A stretch of DNA of 64,000 nt from Acidobacteriota bacterium. Lineage in GTDB: Bacteria > Acidobacteriota > Vicinamibacteria > Vicinamibacterales > UBA2999. A program made the translations under genes and the position numbers. The notes beneath the pieces were generated by a model. The model was given only the letters and a program-made list of their open reading frames with translations, was not told the DNA's origin and did not search any database. Below are positions 16,253 to 25,993 of this stretch, piece by piece (position 1 is the stretch's first letter; each line of letters begins with the position of its first letter). Location of the stretch: positions 1 through 64,000 of the forward strand of contig JACPTI010000098.1 in assembly GCA_016192845.1 (NCBI GenBank), given 5' to 3'.

Positions 16253-18565
16253 ATGAACCATCCCGACCTCCCGCCTCCACTGCGGGGCCGCCGCGTCCTC
16301 GTGCGCGTGGCTCGCCAGGCGGGCTTCATCGCCCTGTTCCTGATGGCGGCGCTGCTCGGCACGCTGAGCGGCGTGCTGTTCGCCTACATGGACGACCTGC
16401 CGCAGATCAGCGCGCTCGACAGCTATCAGCCGAGCACCATCACGCGGCTCTTCGCCCGCGACGGGCAGGTCATTGCGGAATTCGCCGTCGAGCGCCGCGT
16501 CGTCGTCGACTATGACGACATCGCGCCCGTCCTGCGCCAGGCGATCCTCGCGAGCGAGGACGCCGACTTCGAGCAGCACTTCGGCCTGAGCATGTCGCGC
16601 ATCGTCATCACGGCGATCAGGGACATCCTCTACGGGCAGCGGTACGGCGCCAGCACGATCACCCAGCAGGTGGCGCGCATGCTCTTCCTGTCCGAGTACA
16701 TGCGCGGCGGCGTCTTCGAGCGCTCGTTCGAGCGGAAGATCAGGGAGGCCATCGTCGCCGTCCAGCTCGAGAAGCGCTACACGAAGCGCGAGATCTTCAC
16801 CTTCTACGCCAATCACGTGACGATGGGGCACGGCGCGTACGGGGTGGAGGCGGGGGCGCGGCTCTACTTCGACAAGTCGGCGAAGGACGTCACGCTCGAA
16901 GAAGCCGCGACGCTCGCCGCGATCGTGCAGACGCCGTCCCGCCTGAGCCCGTTCGTCAACCCGGCGCAGGCGCGCGCGCGGCGTGACAACTACGTGCTGG
17001 CGCGGATGGCCGAGGAAGGCTTCATCACGCGCGAAGCGGCGGCGGCGGCGGCCGCGCGGCCCCTTGCCGTCCGCGGACAGCCGACCCCCGATCCGTCCAT
17101 CGCGCCGTATTTCGCCGAGGACATCCGCAAGATGCTCGAGCAGAAATACACGGCCGATGCGCTCTATCACGCCGGATTGCGCGTGAACACGACGCTCGAC
17201 GTCGCCCTCCAGCGCGCCGCGAACCTGGCCGTCGATCGAGGCCTGCGCCGTGTCGACAAACGCCGGAGCGGCTACCGGCGGCCGGCGCGCAACGTGCTGG
17301 CCGAGGGGCTCCGGCTCGACCGCTTCACCCTGCCGCGGTGGTCGCAGCCCGTGCAGGCCGGCGACATCGTCCCGGCGGTGGTCACCGCGGTGCCGGCGAC
17401 GGGGAACGCCCGCGCGCGCATCGGGACGTACACCGTGGAGCTGCCGCCGGATGCGTTCGCATGGACGCGGCGCCGGTCGGCGGCCGATCTCTTCAAGGTG
17501 GGCGATCTGATCGAGGTCGAAGTGCGCCAGGCGCGCGACGGGGTGCCGCAGGCGGTTGCGCTCGAGCAGGCGCCGGAGCTCGAGGGCGCGCTCGTGGCGA
17601 TCGACAACCGGACGGGCGAGATCCGCGCGATGGTGGGTGGATTCAGCTTCGACCGCAGCAAGTTCAACCGCGCCACGCAGGCGCGGCGGCAGCTCGGCTC
17701 CACCTTCAAGCCGATCGTCTACACAACCGCCGTCGACCGCGGGTTCACGCCGCTCTCCGTCTTCGTCGATGAGCCGATCTCCCTGGAGGCGGGGCCGAAC
17801 CAGCCGCTGTACGAGCCGATGAACTACGACCGGAAGTTCGAAGGCCCGGTCACGCTGCGCCGCGCGCTCGAGCAGTCGCGCAACATTCCGGCGGTGAAGG
17901 CGCTCCTCGAAGTGGGCCCGCCGCAGGTGGTGAGCTACGCCGCGCGCTTCGGATTTCCCGGCAACATTCCGCCGGTGCTGTCGCTCGCCCTCGGCTCGGT
18001 GGAGGCGACGCTCGTCGACGCCACCGCCGCGTACTCCGTGTTTCCGAACCAGGGCGTCCGCATGACGCCCTACGCCGTCACGACGATCGCGGACCGCGAA
18101 GGCAACGTGCTGGAAGAGAACCGGCCCGTGGCCCACGAAGCGATCCGCGCCGATACGGCGTTCGTGATGACCCACCTGCTGCGCGGCGTGATCCAGCGCG
18201 GGACGGGAGCCGCCGCGGCGGCGCTGAACTGGCCGCTTGCCGGGAAGACCGGCACGGTGGATGACTATACCGATACCTGGTTCATCGGCTTCGATCCCGA
18301 CATCACGGTCGGCGTGTGGGTGGGGTACGACGAAAAGAAGCCGATCGGCGGAAGCAGCAACGGCGAGACGGGAGCAACGGCGGCGCTCCCGATCTGGATC
18401 GACTTCATGCGGGCGTACATGGAGACGCGCTCGGACCGCGACATGCCGCCGGAGTTCGAGCCGCCGGGGAACATCGCGTTCGTGACGCTCGACTCCGGCC
18501 TGACCGAAGCGTTCATCAACGGCACGCAGCCGCGGGGGCTGGCCGCCGTGCCGGCGTCGGAGTAA
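16253..18565 (+). CDS. Penicillin-binding protein 1A family (bifunctional transglycosylase/transpeptidase)
   Basis: Polymerises and cross-links peptidoglycan at the outer face of the inner membrane. 770 aa. One N-terminal membrane anchor (about residues 20-45, LFLMAALLGTLSGVLFAY). The GT51 domain shows ASEDADFEQHFGL with the catalytic Glu, GASTITQQVARMLF, and EKRYTKREIFTFYAN. The transpeptidase domain carries STFKPIVYTTA (SXXK, catalytic Ser near residue 483), SRN, and GKTGT. Start at 16253 is chosen because the earlier in-frame ATG lies before a REP hairpin and lacks similarity. TATACT at 16221-16226 could be the -10 box. Divergent from the dnaK operon across a 183-bp region. Confidence 0.95.
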   Translation: MNHPDLPPPLRGRRVLVRVARQAGFIALFLMAALLGTLSGVLFAYMDDLPQISALDSYQPSTITRLFARDGQVIAEFAVERRVVVDYDDIAPVLRQAILASEDADFEQHFGLSMSRIVITAIRDILYGQRYGASTITQQVARMLFLSEYMRGGVFERSFERKIREAIVAVQLEKRYTKREIFTFYANHVTMGHGAYGVEAGARLYFDKSAKDVTLEEAATLAAIVQTPSRLSPFVNPAQARARRDNYVLARMAEEGFITREAAAAAAARPLAVRGQPTPDPSIAPYFAEDIRKMLEQKYTADALYHAGLRVNTTLDVALQRAANLAVDRGLRRVDKRRSGYRRPARNVLAEGLRLDRFTLPRWSQPVQAGDIVPAVVTAVPATGNARARIGTYTVELPPDAFAWTRRRSAADLFKVGDLIEVEVRQARDGVPQAVALEQAPELEGALVAIDNRTGEIRAMVGGFSFDRSKFNRATQARRQLGSTFKPIVYTTAVDRGFTPLSVFVDEPISLEAGPNQPLYEPMNYDRKFEGPVTLRRALEQSRNIPAVKALLEVGPPQVVSYAARFGFPGNIPPVLSLALGSVEATLVDATAAYSVFPNQGVRMTPYAVTTIADREGNVLEENRPVAHEAIRADTAFVMTHLLRGVIQRGTGAAAAALNWPLAGKTGTVDDYTDTWFIGFDPDITVGVWVGYDEKKPIGGSSNGETGATAALPIWIDFMRAYMETRSDRDMPPEFEPPGNIAFVTLDSGLTEAFINGTQPRGLAAVPASE

Positions 18566-18595
18566 CTCAGTCTCTGGTCTTTAGAGACCAAAAGA

Positions 18596-18832
18596 CTACA
18601 TGTGCGGATGGCGTATGTGAATCGCGCGCCTGAGCGCAACAGCGCCCAGCGTGAGCATCACTGCAGCGCCCACGCCAATCAGCACCACCATCGGGTAGAA
18701 GAACACCGCGAAGATCAGCGGGATGAGGAGCACGCCGTCCAGCGCCAGAATCCACCAGGCGCCGTCCGCGCTGATGTGTTCGTCCCAGAAATGGAACAGG
18801 CCCTGATACACATCCCGTATGCCGACGAGCAT
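18596..18832 (-). CDS. Small two-helix membrane protein, unknown
   Basis: 78 aa with two hydrophobic helices (WWILALDGVLLIPLIFAVFFY and PMVVLIGVGAAVMLTLGAVAL) and a His/Arg-rich C-terminus. The start at 18832 has a strong AGGAGGGGGAGAC leader. It is alone between the converging PBP1A stop and the amidase gene on the minus strand. I recognise no family. Confidence 0.7.
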   Translation of the reverse strand: MLVGIRDVYQGLFHFWDEHISADGAWWILALDGVLLIPLIFAVFFYPMVVLIGVGAAVMLTLGAVALRRAIHIRHPHM

Positions 18833-18939
18833 GTCTCCCCCTCCTGGTGCCGAGAGTCTACATCTAATTAGATGCCCATGCCGTGGGAAAATCTGTGCAA
18901 CAGCACCCGTCCTGCGGGGGTCCAGACCCGGGGCGAACC

Positions 18940-20664
18940 TCACGGAAACAGCACGGGCGCAACCCGCCGCCGCGTCGCCTGCTCGAACGCGTAGGCGAGC
19001 GCGATGAGCCGCGGCTCGCTGCACGCGGTCCCGGTAAAACTGACGCCGAACGGCGCCGGACGGGCGTCGACCCCCGCCGGGAACGGCGGCGTCGGCGCGT
19101 TCGGCACGAAGGCGAACGGCACGATGACCGTCGGGTAGCCCGGGCGCGCCGCCAGCGCGGCGCCCGTCGAGCCCGGAAAGAGCAGCGCGTCGAGCCGGTG
19201 CGTGGTCAGCGCCTCGTCGATCCCGTGCGCGCCGCCGACGTACACGTCCTTCCGCCGGTCGGCCTCGTAGCGCCGCCGGTCGCGCTCGAGGTCGACCTCA
19301 TCCGAAATGTCGAGGTTCTGCTGCCCGTACTTCAGGGTGCCCGCACCGTGATGATCCAGGTTCCACCGCCGCAGCTCGGCGAGCGTCTTGACCGGCGCCG
19401 CGGGGCCGAGCGACGCCAGCCATGCGCCAAAATCGCGCTTCATGCCGTACTTGAAGACGATCGAGCAGTCGCGATCCCGGCCGCGAGCGTTCTCCACGCC
19501 CGAGCAGATGCTCCAGGCGAGGAAATTGCCGTCTCGATCCGGATCGACAACGCTTGGAATGTCGGCCGGATCGACGATCGTGACACCCTCCTGCTTCAGG
19601 ACGGCGATCACCTCCTCCATCGCGTCGCGCTGCCCGGGCGTGAGGCCGCCTCGTCCACCGGCGCTGCCCGGGGCGTCCCGAGGGGAAGTCGAGGGGCGCG
19701 GTTCGGCCGCGCCGGGCGGGGTGACGCGGTCGTAGAAGAACGCGCGGGGAATACCGATGCGCGCGCCCCTGAGCGCGCCGCGGTCGAGAAACCGCGCGTA
19801 GTCGCGCCCGGGCGGCGGCACGCACGCGCCGGTGGCCCGGTCGTTCGGGTCGGGCGCGTCGCCCTCCAGCACGCCGAGCACTACCGCGGCGTCGGCCACC
19901 GACCGCGCCATCGGGCCGGCCGTGTCCTGATCCGCGGTGATCGGAATGATCCCGTACCGGCTGATCCGCCCCACGGTCGGCTTGATGCCGACGAGCATCG
20001 TCTGGTTCGACGGGCTGAGGATCGATCCCGACGTCTCGGTGCCGACGCTTGCCGCCCAGAAGCTCACCGCGGTGCCGATGCCCGAGCTGGATCCGCCGGT
20101 CGGAAGCGCCGGGCGGCCGTCGCGCGTTGCGACGCGCGGATCGCGCCGCGGATCGTAGGGGTTGAACGCGTATCCGGTCAGGCTGTTGTAGTTGGCGGGC
20201 ATGCCGACCGTCACCCAGTTGGCGAGCTCCGTCATCTGGGTCTTCGCCACGATGACGGCGCCGGCGTCGCGCAGGCGGCGCGTCACCGTCGCCTCGTACG
20301 GGGGCACGAGCCCCGCAAATGCGAGGGCGCCTCCGGTGGTCGGCATGTCCGTGGTGTGGATGTTGTCCTTGAGCGCGATCGGGATCCCATGGAGCGGCCC
20401 GCGCACGCGGCCCGCGGCCCGCTCGCGGTCGCGCTCGGCCGCCTCGTCCAGCGCGCGGCGGTTGATCGTGATGGCGGCGTTCAGCGGGTCCTCGTAGAAG
20501 GCGATGCGCGTCAGCGACTGCTGCACCAGCTCGCGCGAGGTGACGCGGCCGTCCGCCATCGCCTGCTGCATCTGGGCGATGGAGGCTTCGACGACGGTGA
20601 ATGCCCGCGGAGCCGGCTCCTGGGCGCTGAGGAGCGCGACGGACGCCCCGAACAGGAGCACCAC
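18940..20664 (-). CDS. Exported amidase-signature enzyme
   Basis: Hydrolyses carboxamides via the Ser-Ser-Lys triad of the amidase signature family. About 574 aa. A signal peptide (VVLLFGASVALLSAQEP) begins at GTG 20664. Triad: Lys in HGIPIALKDNI, cis-Ser in LPTGGSSSGIG, and the nucleophile Ser in GTETSGSILSPSNQ. The downstream GIKPTVGRISRYGIIP and QDTAGPMARSVADAA match the family. A longer frame to 20745 passes through a REP palindrome and was rejected. It follows the gamma-glutamyltransferase gene in a run of exported hydrolases. Substrate not deducible; peptide amides or glutamyl compounds would fit the neighbours. Confidence 0.9.
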   Translation of the reverse strand: MVLLFGASVALLSAQEPAPRAFTVVEASIAQMQQAMADGRVTSRELVQQSLTRIAFYEDPLNAAITINRRALDEAAERDRERAAGRVRGPLHGIPIALKDNIHTTDMPTTGGALAFAGLVPPYEATVTRRLRDAGAVIVAKTQMTELANWVTVGMPANYNSLTGYAFNPYDPRRDPRVATRDGRPALPTGGSSSGIGTAVSFWAASVGTETSGSILSPSNQTMLVGIKPTVGRISRYGIIPITADQDTAGPMARSVADAAVVLGVLEGDAPDPNDRATGACVPPPGRDYARFLDRGALRGARIGIPRAFFYDRVTPPGAAEPRPSTSPRDAPGSAGGRGGLTPGQRDAMEEVIAVLKQEGVTIVDPADIPSVVDPDRDGNFLAWSICSGVENARGRDRDCSIVFKYGMKRDFGAWLASLGPAAPVKTLAELRRWNLDHHGAGTLKYGQQNLDISDEVDLERDRRRYEADRRKDVYVGGAHGIDEALTTHRLDALLFPGSTGAALAARPGYPTVIVPFAFVPNAPTPPFPAGVDARPAPFGVSFTGTACSEPRLIALAYAFEQATRRRVAPVLFP

Positions 20665-20703
20665 CTGAGGCCTGAGGCCGGGGGCCTGGGGCCTCCGTCT
20701 AGT

Positions 20704-20729
20704 GTAGGGGCCGGCCTTCAGGCCGGCCC
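20704..20729. repeat. REP palindrome with GTAG foot between GGT and amidase genes
   Basis: GTAG (20704-20707) is followed directly by a perfect 9-bp stem GGGCCGGCC / GGCCGGCCC with a TTCA loop. The last base is the first base of the GGT stop codon. Closest match in the window to the RAYT-recognised REP design. Confidence 0.78.
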
Positions 20730-22582
20730 TAATAGGCCATCGCATAGCAATCGCGGCGCGGATCCGCGCCGGCGATCCGGTTTCCGTTCGACGGATCGAC
20801 GATCACCGCCGTGGCGCAGCCGGACATGCCGTACTGCGGGATCCGGTCGACGTCGTGGCCGCGCCGCTTCAGTTCCTCGTATACCGCATCCGGTACATCC
20901 GCCTCGACGTTCAGCCTGTTGAAGCCGGCGGCGTGCGGCCAGAAGGAGCCGTAGAAATGCAGCGTCTGGACCCGGGGCCACTCGAATGCCTCGTGCAGGT
21001 TCGGGTACCACTCGGGCCAGAACTCGAGGACGTTCAGCAGCGCCTGCAGGATGGTCTGATCCTGATTGTCGCCGCCGGGCGTGCCGAGCGCCATGAACGG
21101 CTCTCCGTTCCGCAGGACGATGCTCGGCGTCAGCGTGTAGCGGGGGCGCGACCGCGGCCGGAGCTGCGCCGCGCGGTGCGGGTCGAGCCAGAACTGCTCG
21201 CCCCGTACGCTCATCCCGATGCCGGTCTCGCCGAGGATGACGGCGCCGCCGATCCACCCGCCACTCGGCGTGCTGTCGAAGACGTTGCCGTCCCCGTCGA
21301 CGACCGCAATGTGCGTCGTGTCCTTCATCGTCCCCCGGATCGGCTCCGCGTCGGGCGCCTTCGCGCCGGGCTGAACGGCGTCGGCCATGTTCGCGACCCA
21401 GAACCGCCAGGTCTTCACCCTGGAGTCGAACGGCAGCGGGTTGCCCGCAACGAACGCCCGCGAGGCGCGTTGCGGATCGATCAGCTTCGCGCGCTCGCGC
21501 GCGTACGCCTTCGAGAGCAGTCCCTCACCCGGCACCTCGACGAACGCCGGATCCGCGTAGTAGCTGTCGCGATCCGCGTACGCGAGCTTCAGCGCCTCGA
21601 CAACCGTGTGCAGGTAGTCCGCGCTGTTGTGCTTCATCGAGCGCAGGTCGAACGGCTCGAGGATGTTGAGCGCCTGCAGCAGGACCGGCCCCTGGCTGCC
21701 GAACGAGTGCTTGTACACCTCGTAGCCCCGATAGGTCGTCCTGGCCGGCTCTTCGACCTTCGCGAAGAACTCGGCGAAATCCGCCAGCTCGTACGGCGCC
21801 CGGTGCTGCTGCAGGAACGCGACCATCTCGGCGGCGATGTCGCCCTTGTAGAAGCGGTCGCGCGCGGCGGCGATCGCCGCCGCCCGGCCGCGCGCGCGGG
21901 CGGCGCGCTCGGCCTCCACCATGCGCCGCAGCGTACGCGCGAGCGTCGGCAGCTTGATCGTCTCGCCCGCGGCAGGGGCGGATCCGTCCGGCTTCAGCCA
22001 GTACCTCTGGTTGTGCGGCCAGGTCGTGAAGAACTCGAGATTGCCTTTGATCGCCTGCGCCGTCAGCGGCCGCAGGGCGAATCCGTGGGCGGCGTAGTCG
22101 ATCGCCCGCGCCGACACCTGCTCGAAGCTCATCGTCCCCCAGCGTTCGAGCACCGTGAGCGCCGCGTGGAGCGCGCCCGGAATCACCGCCGGATTCAGGC
22201 CCGCGCCGTCGAGCGTCTTCCCCTGCGCCACGTACGACTCGAGCGTGGCGCCCTTCGGCGCCCACCCCTGCCCGACGACGGAGACGACCTTCATCGTGCT
22301 GCGCGGGTACACCAGCACGAGCGCCTCGCCGCCCAGACTGTACAGATCCTGTTCGACCACGCCGCCGACGAGCAGCGCGGCGACGCCCGCGTCGAACGCG
22401 TTGCCGCCCTTCTGCAGGATCTCGAAGGCGGCGGCCGTCGTCAGGGGATGGCCGGCAGACACGCCGGCGGTCCGGCCGATGACCGGCGGGCGGTCCGCCG
22501 CGAGGCCGGTCACGACCAGACCGCAGGCCACGGCGAGAACGGCGACAGCGACAGTGCGCAACAGGTGGCGGCGGGTATGCAT
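20729..22582 (-). CDS. ggt: Gamma-glutamyltransferase (Ntn-hydrolase)
   Basis: Periplasmic or secreted enzyme that cleaves gamma-glutamyl bonds (glutathione, gamma-glutamyl peptides). 617 aa, with signal peptide (about residues 1-29, VAVLAVACGLVVTGLAA). Seen: GGNAFDAGVAALL near residue 60, NPAVIPGALHA, and the autocleavage site GTMKDTTHIAVVDGDGN, where the second Thr of DTTH becomes the N-terminal nucleophile of the small subunit. A GG pair in STPSGGWIGG and the downstream GTPGGDNQDQ fit the family. Four bp separate it from the upstream alpha/beta hydrolase, so they are co-transcribed. Confidence 0.93.
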   Translation of the reverse strand: MHTRRHLLRTVAVAVLAVACGLVVTGLAADRPPVIGRTAGVSAGHPLTTAAAFEILQKGGNAFDAGVAALLVGGVVEQDLYSLGGEALVLVYPRSTMKVVSVVGQGWAPKGATLESYVAQGKTLDGAGLNPAVIPGALHAALTVLERWGTMSFEQVSARAIDYAAHGFALRPLTAQAIKGNLEFFTTWPHNQRYWLKPDGSAPAAGETIKLPTLARTLRRMVEAERAARARGRAAAIAAARDRFYKGDIAAEMVAFLQQHRAPYELADFAEFFAKVEEPARTTYRGYEVYKHSFGSQGPVLLQALNILEPFDLRSMKHNSADYLHTVVEALKLAYADRDSYYADPAFVEVPGEGLLSKAYARERAKLIDPQRASRAFVAGNPLPFDSRVKTWRFWVANMADAVQPGAKAPDAEPIRGTMKDTTHIAVVDGDGNVFDSTPSGGWIGGAVILGETGIGMSVRGEQFWLDPHRAAQLRPRSRPRYTLTPSIVLRNGEPFMALGTPGGDNQDQTILQALLNVLEFWPEWYPNLHEAFEWPRVQTLHFYGSFWPHAAGFNRLNVEADVPDAVYEELKRRGHDVDRIPQYGMSGCATAVIVDPSNGNRIAGADPRRDCYAMAY

Positions 22583-22586
22583 CTCT

Positions 22587-24506
22587 CTACCTCGAGCTGG
22601 CAGACGTGGTCGTCGTGCGGGTCAGGAGCTCCCAATGCTCGTACGCGCGGTTGACCACGGTATCGACGTCTTCCGCAAGCAGGTACCGGTCGCGCACCAG
22701 CGCGTCGGTGACCTCGCGGACTTTCGCAAGATAGGCGCCGCGGCTCGGATAACGCTCTTCGATCGAAGGCCGCGGATCGCGGCGCGCCTGGCGCTCGGCC
22801 TGTGTGCGCGCAAACGGAATATACGAGCCGGTGTTTCCGAGCAGACGGTGTGTCCCGCCGATCTCCGGGCTGCGGAAATTCCAGCCGGTGTACGTGGCCA
22901 GCGGCACGGCGACCTCCGGCAGGCGAATACCGCCGATCTCGTTACCGTCGGCATCGACCTGTGACGCAAGGAGCGGCTGCATCGCGCCTTCGCCGCCGTG
23001 TGACGGCAGCAGCGCGTTCGGCGCGCGCCGCCCCGGCGGCACCGTACGGGGCGACTGGACGCCCGGAATGGCCGGAAACGCGACGTCCTGCGCGCGGACG
23101 AGCGTGCGTTCGGCAAACCGCGGATGGCGACTTGGCGGCGGCGCCGTCCCTTCCCGCACCCAGCGGTCCAGCGCGACGAGCAGCGCGCGCAACGACAGCG
23201 AATAATCGGTCGGGTTCGCACGCTGCTGACCTCGGCCGCCCGCCGGCGGCGGAAATGGCCCGGGCGTATGCTGCGTGCTGGCAAAGAGGTACGCGCGCAC
23301 GTTGTCGCCGAGCGGCGCGTCGCGCGTGCCGTCGGGCGTCGTATGAATGAGCGCCGCGGCGCGCCCGGTGTCGATCCAGTACTCGACGCTGCTGTTGGTC
23401 AGGAACAGCTTCGGCTGCTGGCGGCGCGCCCGATCGTTTTCGAGGAGGCCTTCGGTCGCCCCGGTGACCGCGTCGCGCTGGGCGCGATCCGAGAACGGAA
23501 ACGTGCCGACGAAGGCATTGCCGGCCGTCGGCGTCGACCCGCGGCGGTTGATGTCGATGCGGGCCGCGCCCGCGATGTGCGCCATCACGCCGTCGAACAC
23601 CAGTCGCTCGCGCTCGTCGGCATTGAAGCCGAGGTACAGGAACTCACGCAGAAACCGCCCGGTCTGCGACTGCCCGAACGCGTAGACGTACTTCACCGGC
23701 GTGACGGCGCCCGCGGCGTGCTTGGCCCAGCTCGCAATGTCACGGACGGCGGCCAGGCCGAGCCCGGCAATCGGCGGATTGGCCGCGCGATGCGCAATTT
23801 CGTAGATGCGTCCCGGCTCGAACCCGCCCTCGAGCGAGACGACATCGCCGGAGAGCCGCCACTGGCTGCGCGGAATCGTCTGCGGCGCGTCCGAGAGCCG
23901 ATCGCGCACCGTCAGCGCGCTGTCGGGACCGTCGGGATCGACTGGCGGGTACGCCGGCACGTCTTCGGCCAGCCGATGGGTCGGCACACGCCGGTCAACC
24001 TCGATCAGCGTGCGAACGATTCCGGTCACGCCGTCCGCCGCCGGCACGCGAATGCGCAGCAGATCGCCGGCCTGCGGCAGGTCGAACTCCCAGCCGACGG
24101 CAATCACGGTGAAGCCGCGGCGCAGCAGGAACCCGTCGCCGACGTCGGGATCGCTCCCGGCCGTCACGCGATTGAACATGCGGGAGACCCTGTTGCCACG
24201 GTTCACCACGTCCACGATGGCCACCCCGTTGCCGCCGGTCTTCGGCCGCAGCGCGTAGAAGTCGGCCGAGAACTCCACGCGTCCCTGCGCGTTGCGCGGC
24301 GCGGCGTCAAGATCGACGATGACCGCGTTGCGCCGGTTGGCCGGATCGACGGCGAAGTAAACGCGCCCTTCGAGCTTCTCGTACCCCGCGTACGAGAGGT
24401 CGCTGCGCTTCAGGACCTCGACGCGCGTGACCTCCGCTCCCGCGGGTGCGGTGACACAGAAGAGCGCGGCCGCGAGAGCGACAACGCGTCGAATCCGCAT
24501 ACGCAT
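22587..24506 (-). CDS. Exported alpha/beta-hydrolase-domain protein, unknown substrate
   Basis: 639 aa from the ATG at 24506, preceded by AAGGAGATAACC. A signal peptide ends near PAGAEV. Middle: VVNRGNRVSRMFN and GFTVIAVGWEFD, then the nucleophile elbow YAFGQSQTGRFLREFLY (Ser around residue 300), followed by HIAGAARIDINRRGSTPTA. The C-terminal part contains a conserved VPLATYTGWNFR. This layout matches a family annotated only as alpha/beta hydrolase domain-containing protein in soil bacteria. Its start codon lies 3 bp after the M20 peptidase stop, and the SD sits inside that gene's last codons, so translation is coupled. Confidence 0.82.
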   Translation of the reverse strand: MRMRIRRVVALAAALFCVTAPAGAEVTRVEVLKRSDLSYAGYEKLEGRVYFAVDPANRRNAVIVDLDAAPRNAQGRVEFSADFYALRPKTGGNGVAIVDVVNRGNRVSRMFNRVTAGSDPDVGDGFLLRRGFTVIAVGWEFDLPQAGDLLRIRVPAADGVTGIVRTLIEVDRRVPTHRLAEDVPAYPPVDPDGPDSALTVRDRLSDAPQTIPRSQWRLSGDVVSLEGGFEPGRIYEIAHRAANPPIAGLGLAAVRDIASWAKHAAGAVTPVKYVYAFGQSQTGRFLREFLYLGFNADERERLVFDGVMAHIAGAARIDINRRGSTPTAGNAFVGTFPFSDRAQRDAVTGATEGLLENDRARRQQPKLFLTNSSVEYWIDTGRAAALIHTTPDGTRDAPLGDNVRAYLFASTQHTPGPFPPPAGGRGQQRANPTDYSLSLRALLVALDRWVREGTAPPPSRHPRFAERTLVRAQDVAFPAIPGVQSPRTVPPGRRAPNALLPSHGGEGAMQPLLASQVDADGNEIGGIRLPEVAVPLATYTGWNFRSPEIGGTHRLLGNTGSYIPFARTQAERQARRDPRPSIEERYPSRGAYLAKVREVTDALVRDRYLLAEDVDTVVNRAYEHWELLTRTTTTSASSR

Positions 24507-24508
24507 GG

Positions 24509-25930
24509 TTATCTCCTTGCCGCGAGCTGAACGACCACGTCCCAGGTGAACCGCACGAACCGATACAGTTCGCTTTCGAGGATCCGCTCCTGATCGCTGT
24601 GAGACCCGAACCCCTTGGGTGCATCCTCCGCGTCGATGGCCGGTCCGATGCCGTAGCACTGCACGCCCTTGGCGCGGAGGTACGCCATGTCGGTTGCGCC
24701 GGTGCTCATGATCGGCAGCGTCGGGGCGTTGTAGTGGCGGCGCACCGCCGCCTCGAGCGCCGTGAACGCCTCCGTATCGAGCCGCGACGCGCCTCCGGGC
24801 CGAACGTCGCGTGGCGCGAACGCGACCTCGACGGCCGGGTCGTTCACAGCCTGTCGCAGGCTCTCCAGCGCGCCCTCCGGCTCATCATCCGGCAGGACGC
24901 GGAGGTCCAGCTGCGCTTTCGCCTCCGAGGGAATCACGTTCAGCCGATATCCGCCGTCGATGATGGTCGGCGAGGCCGTCGCGTGCAGCGGCGCCTTCGC
25001 CGGATCGTTCGCGTGGAAGTACCGATCGATCGCGGCCACCTTCTGGGGATCGAGCACATCCCGATACCGCTGCGCCTCCGCGCCGGTCGAGATCTCGGCC
25101 AGGCGGGTGAAATAGGCGCGCGTCGTCTCGTTCAGGCGGATGGTCGAGTGCCAGTCGCCGACGCGCGCGACGGCGGCGGCCAGGTGCACGATCGGGTTGC
25201 CCAGCAGCGGGACCGAGCCGTGACCTGAGACACCGCGAGCGGTCAGGTCGATGGCGCGCGGGATCTTCTCGAGCGTCTGGACGGTGCCGTACCGCACCTC
25301 GCCGCGTTCGCGAACCATGCCCCCCGTTTCGGCGAGGCAGTACTCCGCGTCGATCTCGCGGAAGTGCTGGTTGACCATGAACTGGATGCCAACGCGCGTG
25401 TTCCCTTCTTCGCCCGCCTCGGCGAGGAAGATGACGTCGCGATCGAGCGGGACATTGAGCCGCTTCAGCAGCAGCATGATCATCAGCCCCGTCGTCACGC
25501 TGTCCTTGTCGTCGAGCGTGCCGCGGCCGTAGATGTAGCTCCCCTCGCGCGCGGCGCTGAACGGCGGGTGCGTCCACTTGGCGGGGTCGACGTTGACGAC
25601 GTCGGTGTGGCCCATGAGAAGGAGCGGCCGTCTGCTGCCGTTTCCCTTCAGCCGGGCCACCACGTTCGGCCGGCTCGGCTCGAGCGTGAAGATCTGGACC
25701 GGAATCCCCTCTTTTTCGAGTGCCTGGCGCAGGTAGTCGGCGGCCGGCTTTTCGTTGCCCGGCGGGTCGCTCGTGTCGAACCGCACGAGCGCCTGAAAGT
25801 GGCGCAGGATCTCCTCTTCGGCTTTCGCCCAGTCGGGCGTGTGACGCTGCTGGCCCGAGACCGCACCGGACAGCAGGAAGAGCGCCGCCACAACCGTGAC
25901 AGCAACGCGGGCGCGAACTCCGTGCCTCAT
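24509..25930 (-). CDS. Exported M20-family metallopeptidase
   Basis: 473 aa with signal peptide (VAVTVVAALFLLSGAVSG). Two-zinc aminoacylase/carboxypeptidase fold: the metal ligands appear in LLLMGHTDVV, YGRGTLDDKDS and LAEAGEEGN (catalytic Glu followed by ligand Glu), and the dimerisation lid domain lies at about residues 210-330. Likely removes C-terminal residues or acyl groups from small peptides outside the cytoplasm. It heads the M20-hydrolase-GGT-amidase run of exported hydrolases. A REP hairpin lies upstream at 25960-25982. Confidence 0.93.
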   Translation of the reverse strand: MRHGVRARVAVTVVAALFLLSGAVSGQQRHTPDWAKAEEEILRHFQALVRFDTSDPPGNEKPAADYLRQALEKEGIPVQIFTLEPSRPNVVARLKGNGSRRPLLLMGHTDVVNVDPAKWTHPPFSAAREGSYIYGRGTLDDKDSVTTGLMIMLLLKRLNVPLDRDVIFLAEAGEEGNTRVGIQFMVNQHFREIDAEYCLAETGGMVRERGEVRYGTVQTLEKIPRAIDLTARGVSGHGSVPLLGNPIVHLAAAVARVGDWHSTIRLNETTRAYFTRLAEISTGAEAQRYRDVLDPQKVAAIDRYFHANDPAKAPLHATASPTIIDGGYRLNVIPSEAKAQLDLRVLPDDEPEGALESLRQAVNDPAVEVAFAPRDVRPGGASRLDTEAFTALEAAVRRHYNAPTLPIMSTGATDMAYLRAKGVQCYGIGPAIDAEDAPKGFGSHSDQERILESELYRFVRFTWDVVVQLAARR

Positions 25931-25959
25931 GGAGTCGGAGTATAGCGCGTGAGAGGTAC

Positions 25960-25982
25960 GTAGCGTCCGGCTTTAGCCGGAC
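25960..25982. repeat. REP palindrome with GTAG foot upstream of the M20 gene
   Basis: GTAG (25960-25963), one base, then a perfect 7-bp stem GTCCGGC / GCCGGAC with a TTTA loop. It lies between the M20 start and the end of the small coiled-coil gene, both on the minus strand, and may separate their transcripts. Confidence 0.7.
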
Positions 25983-25993
25983 ATGGCCAGGGT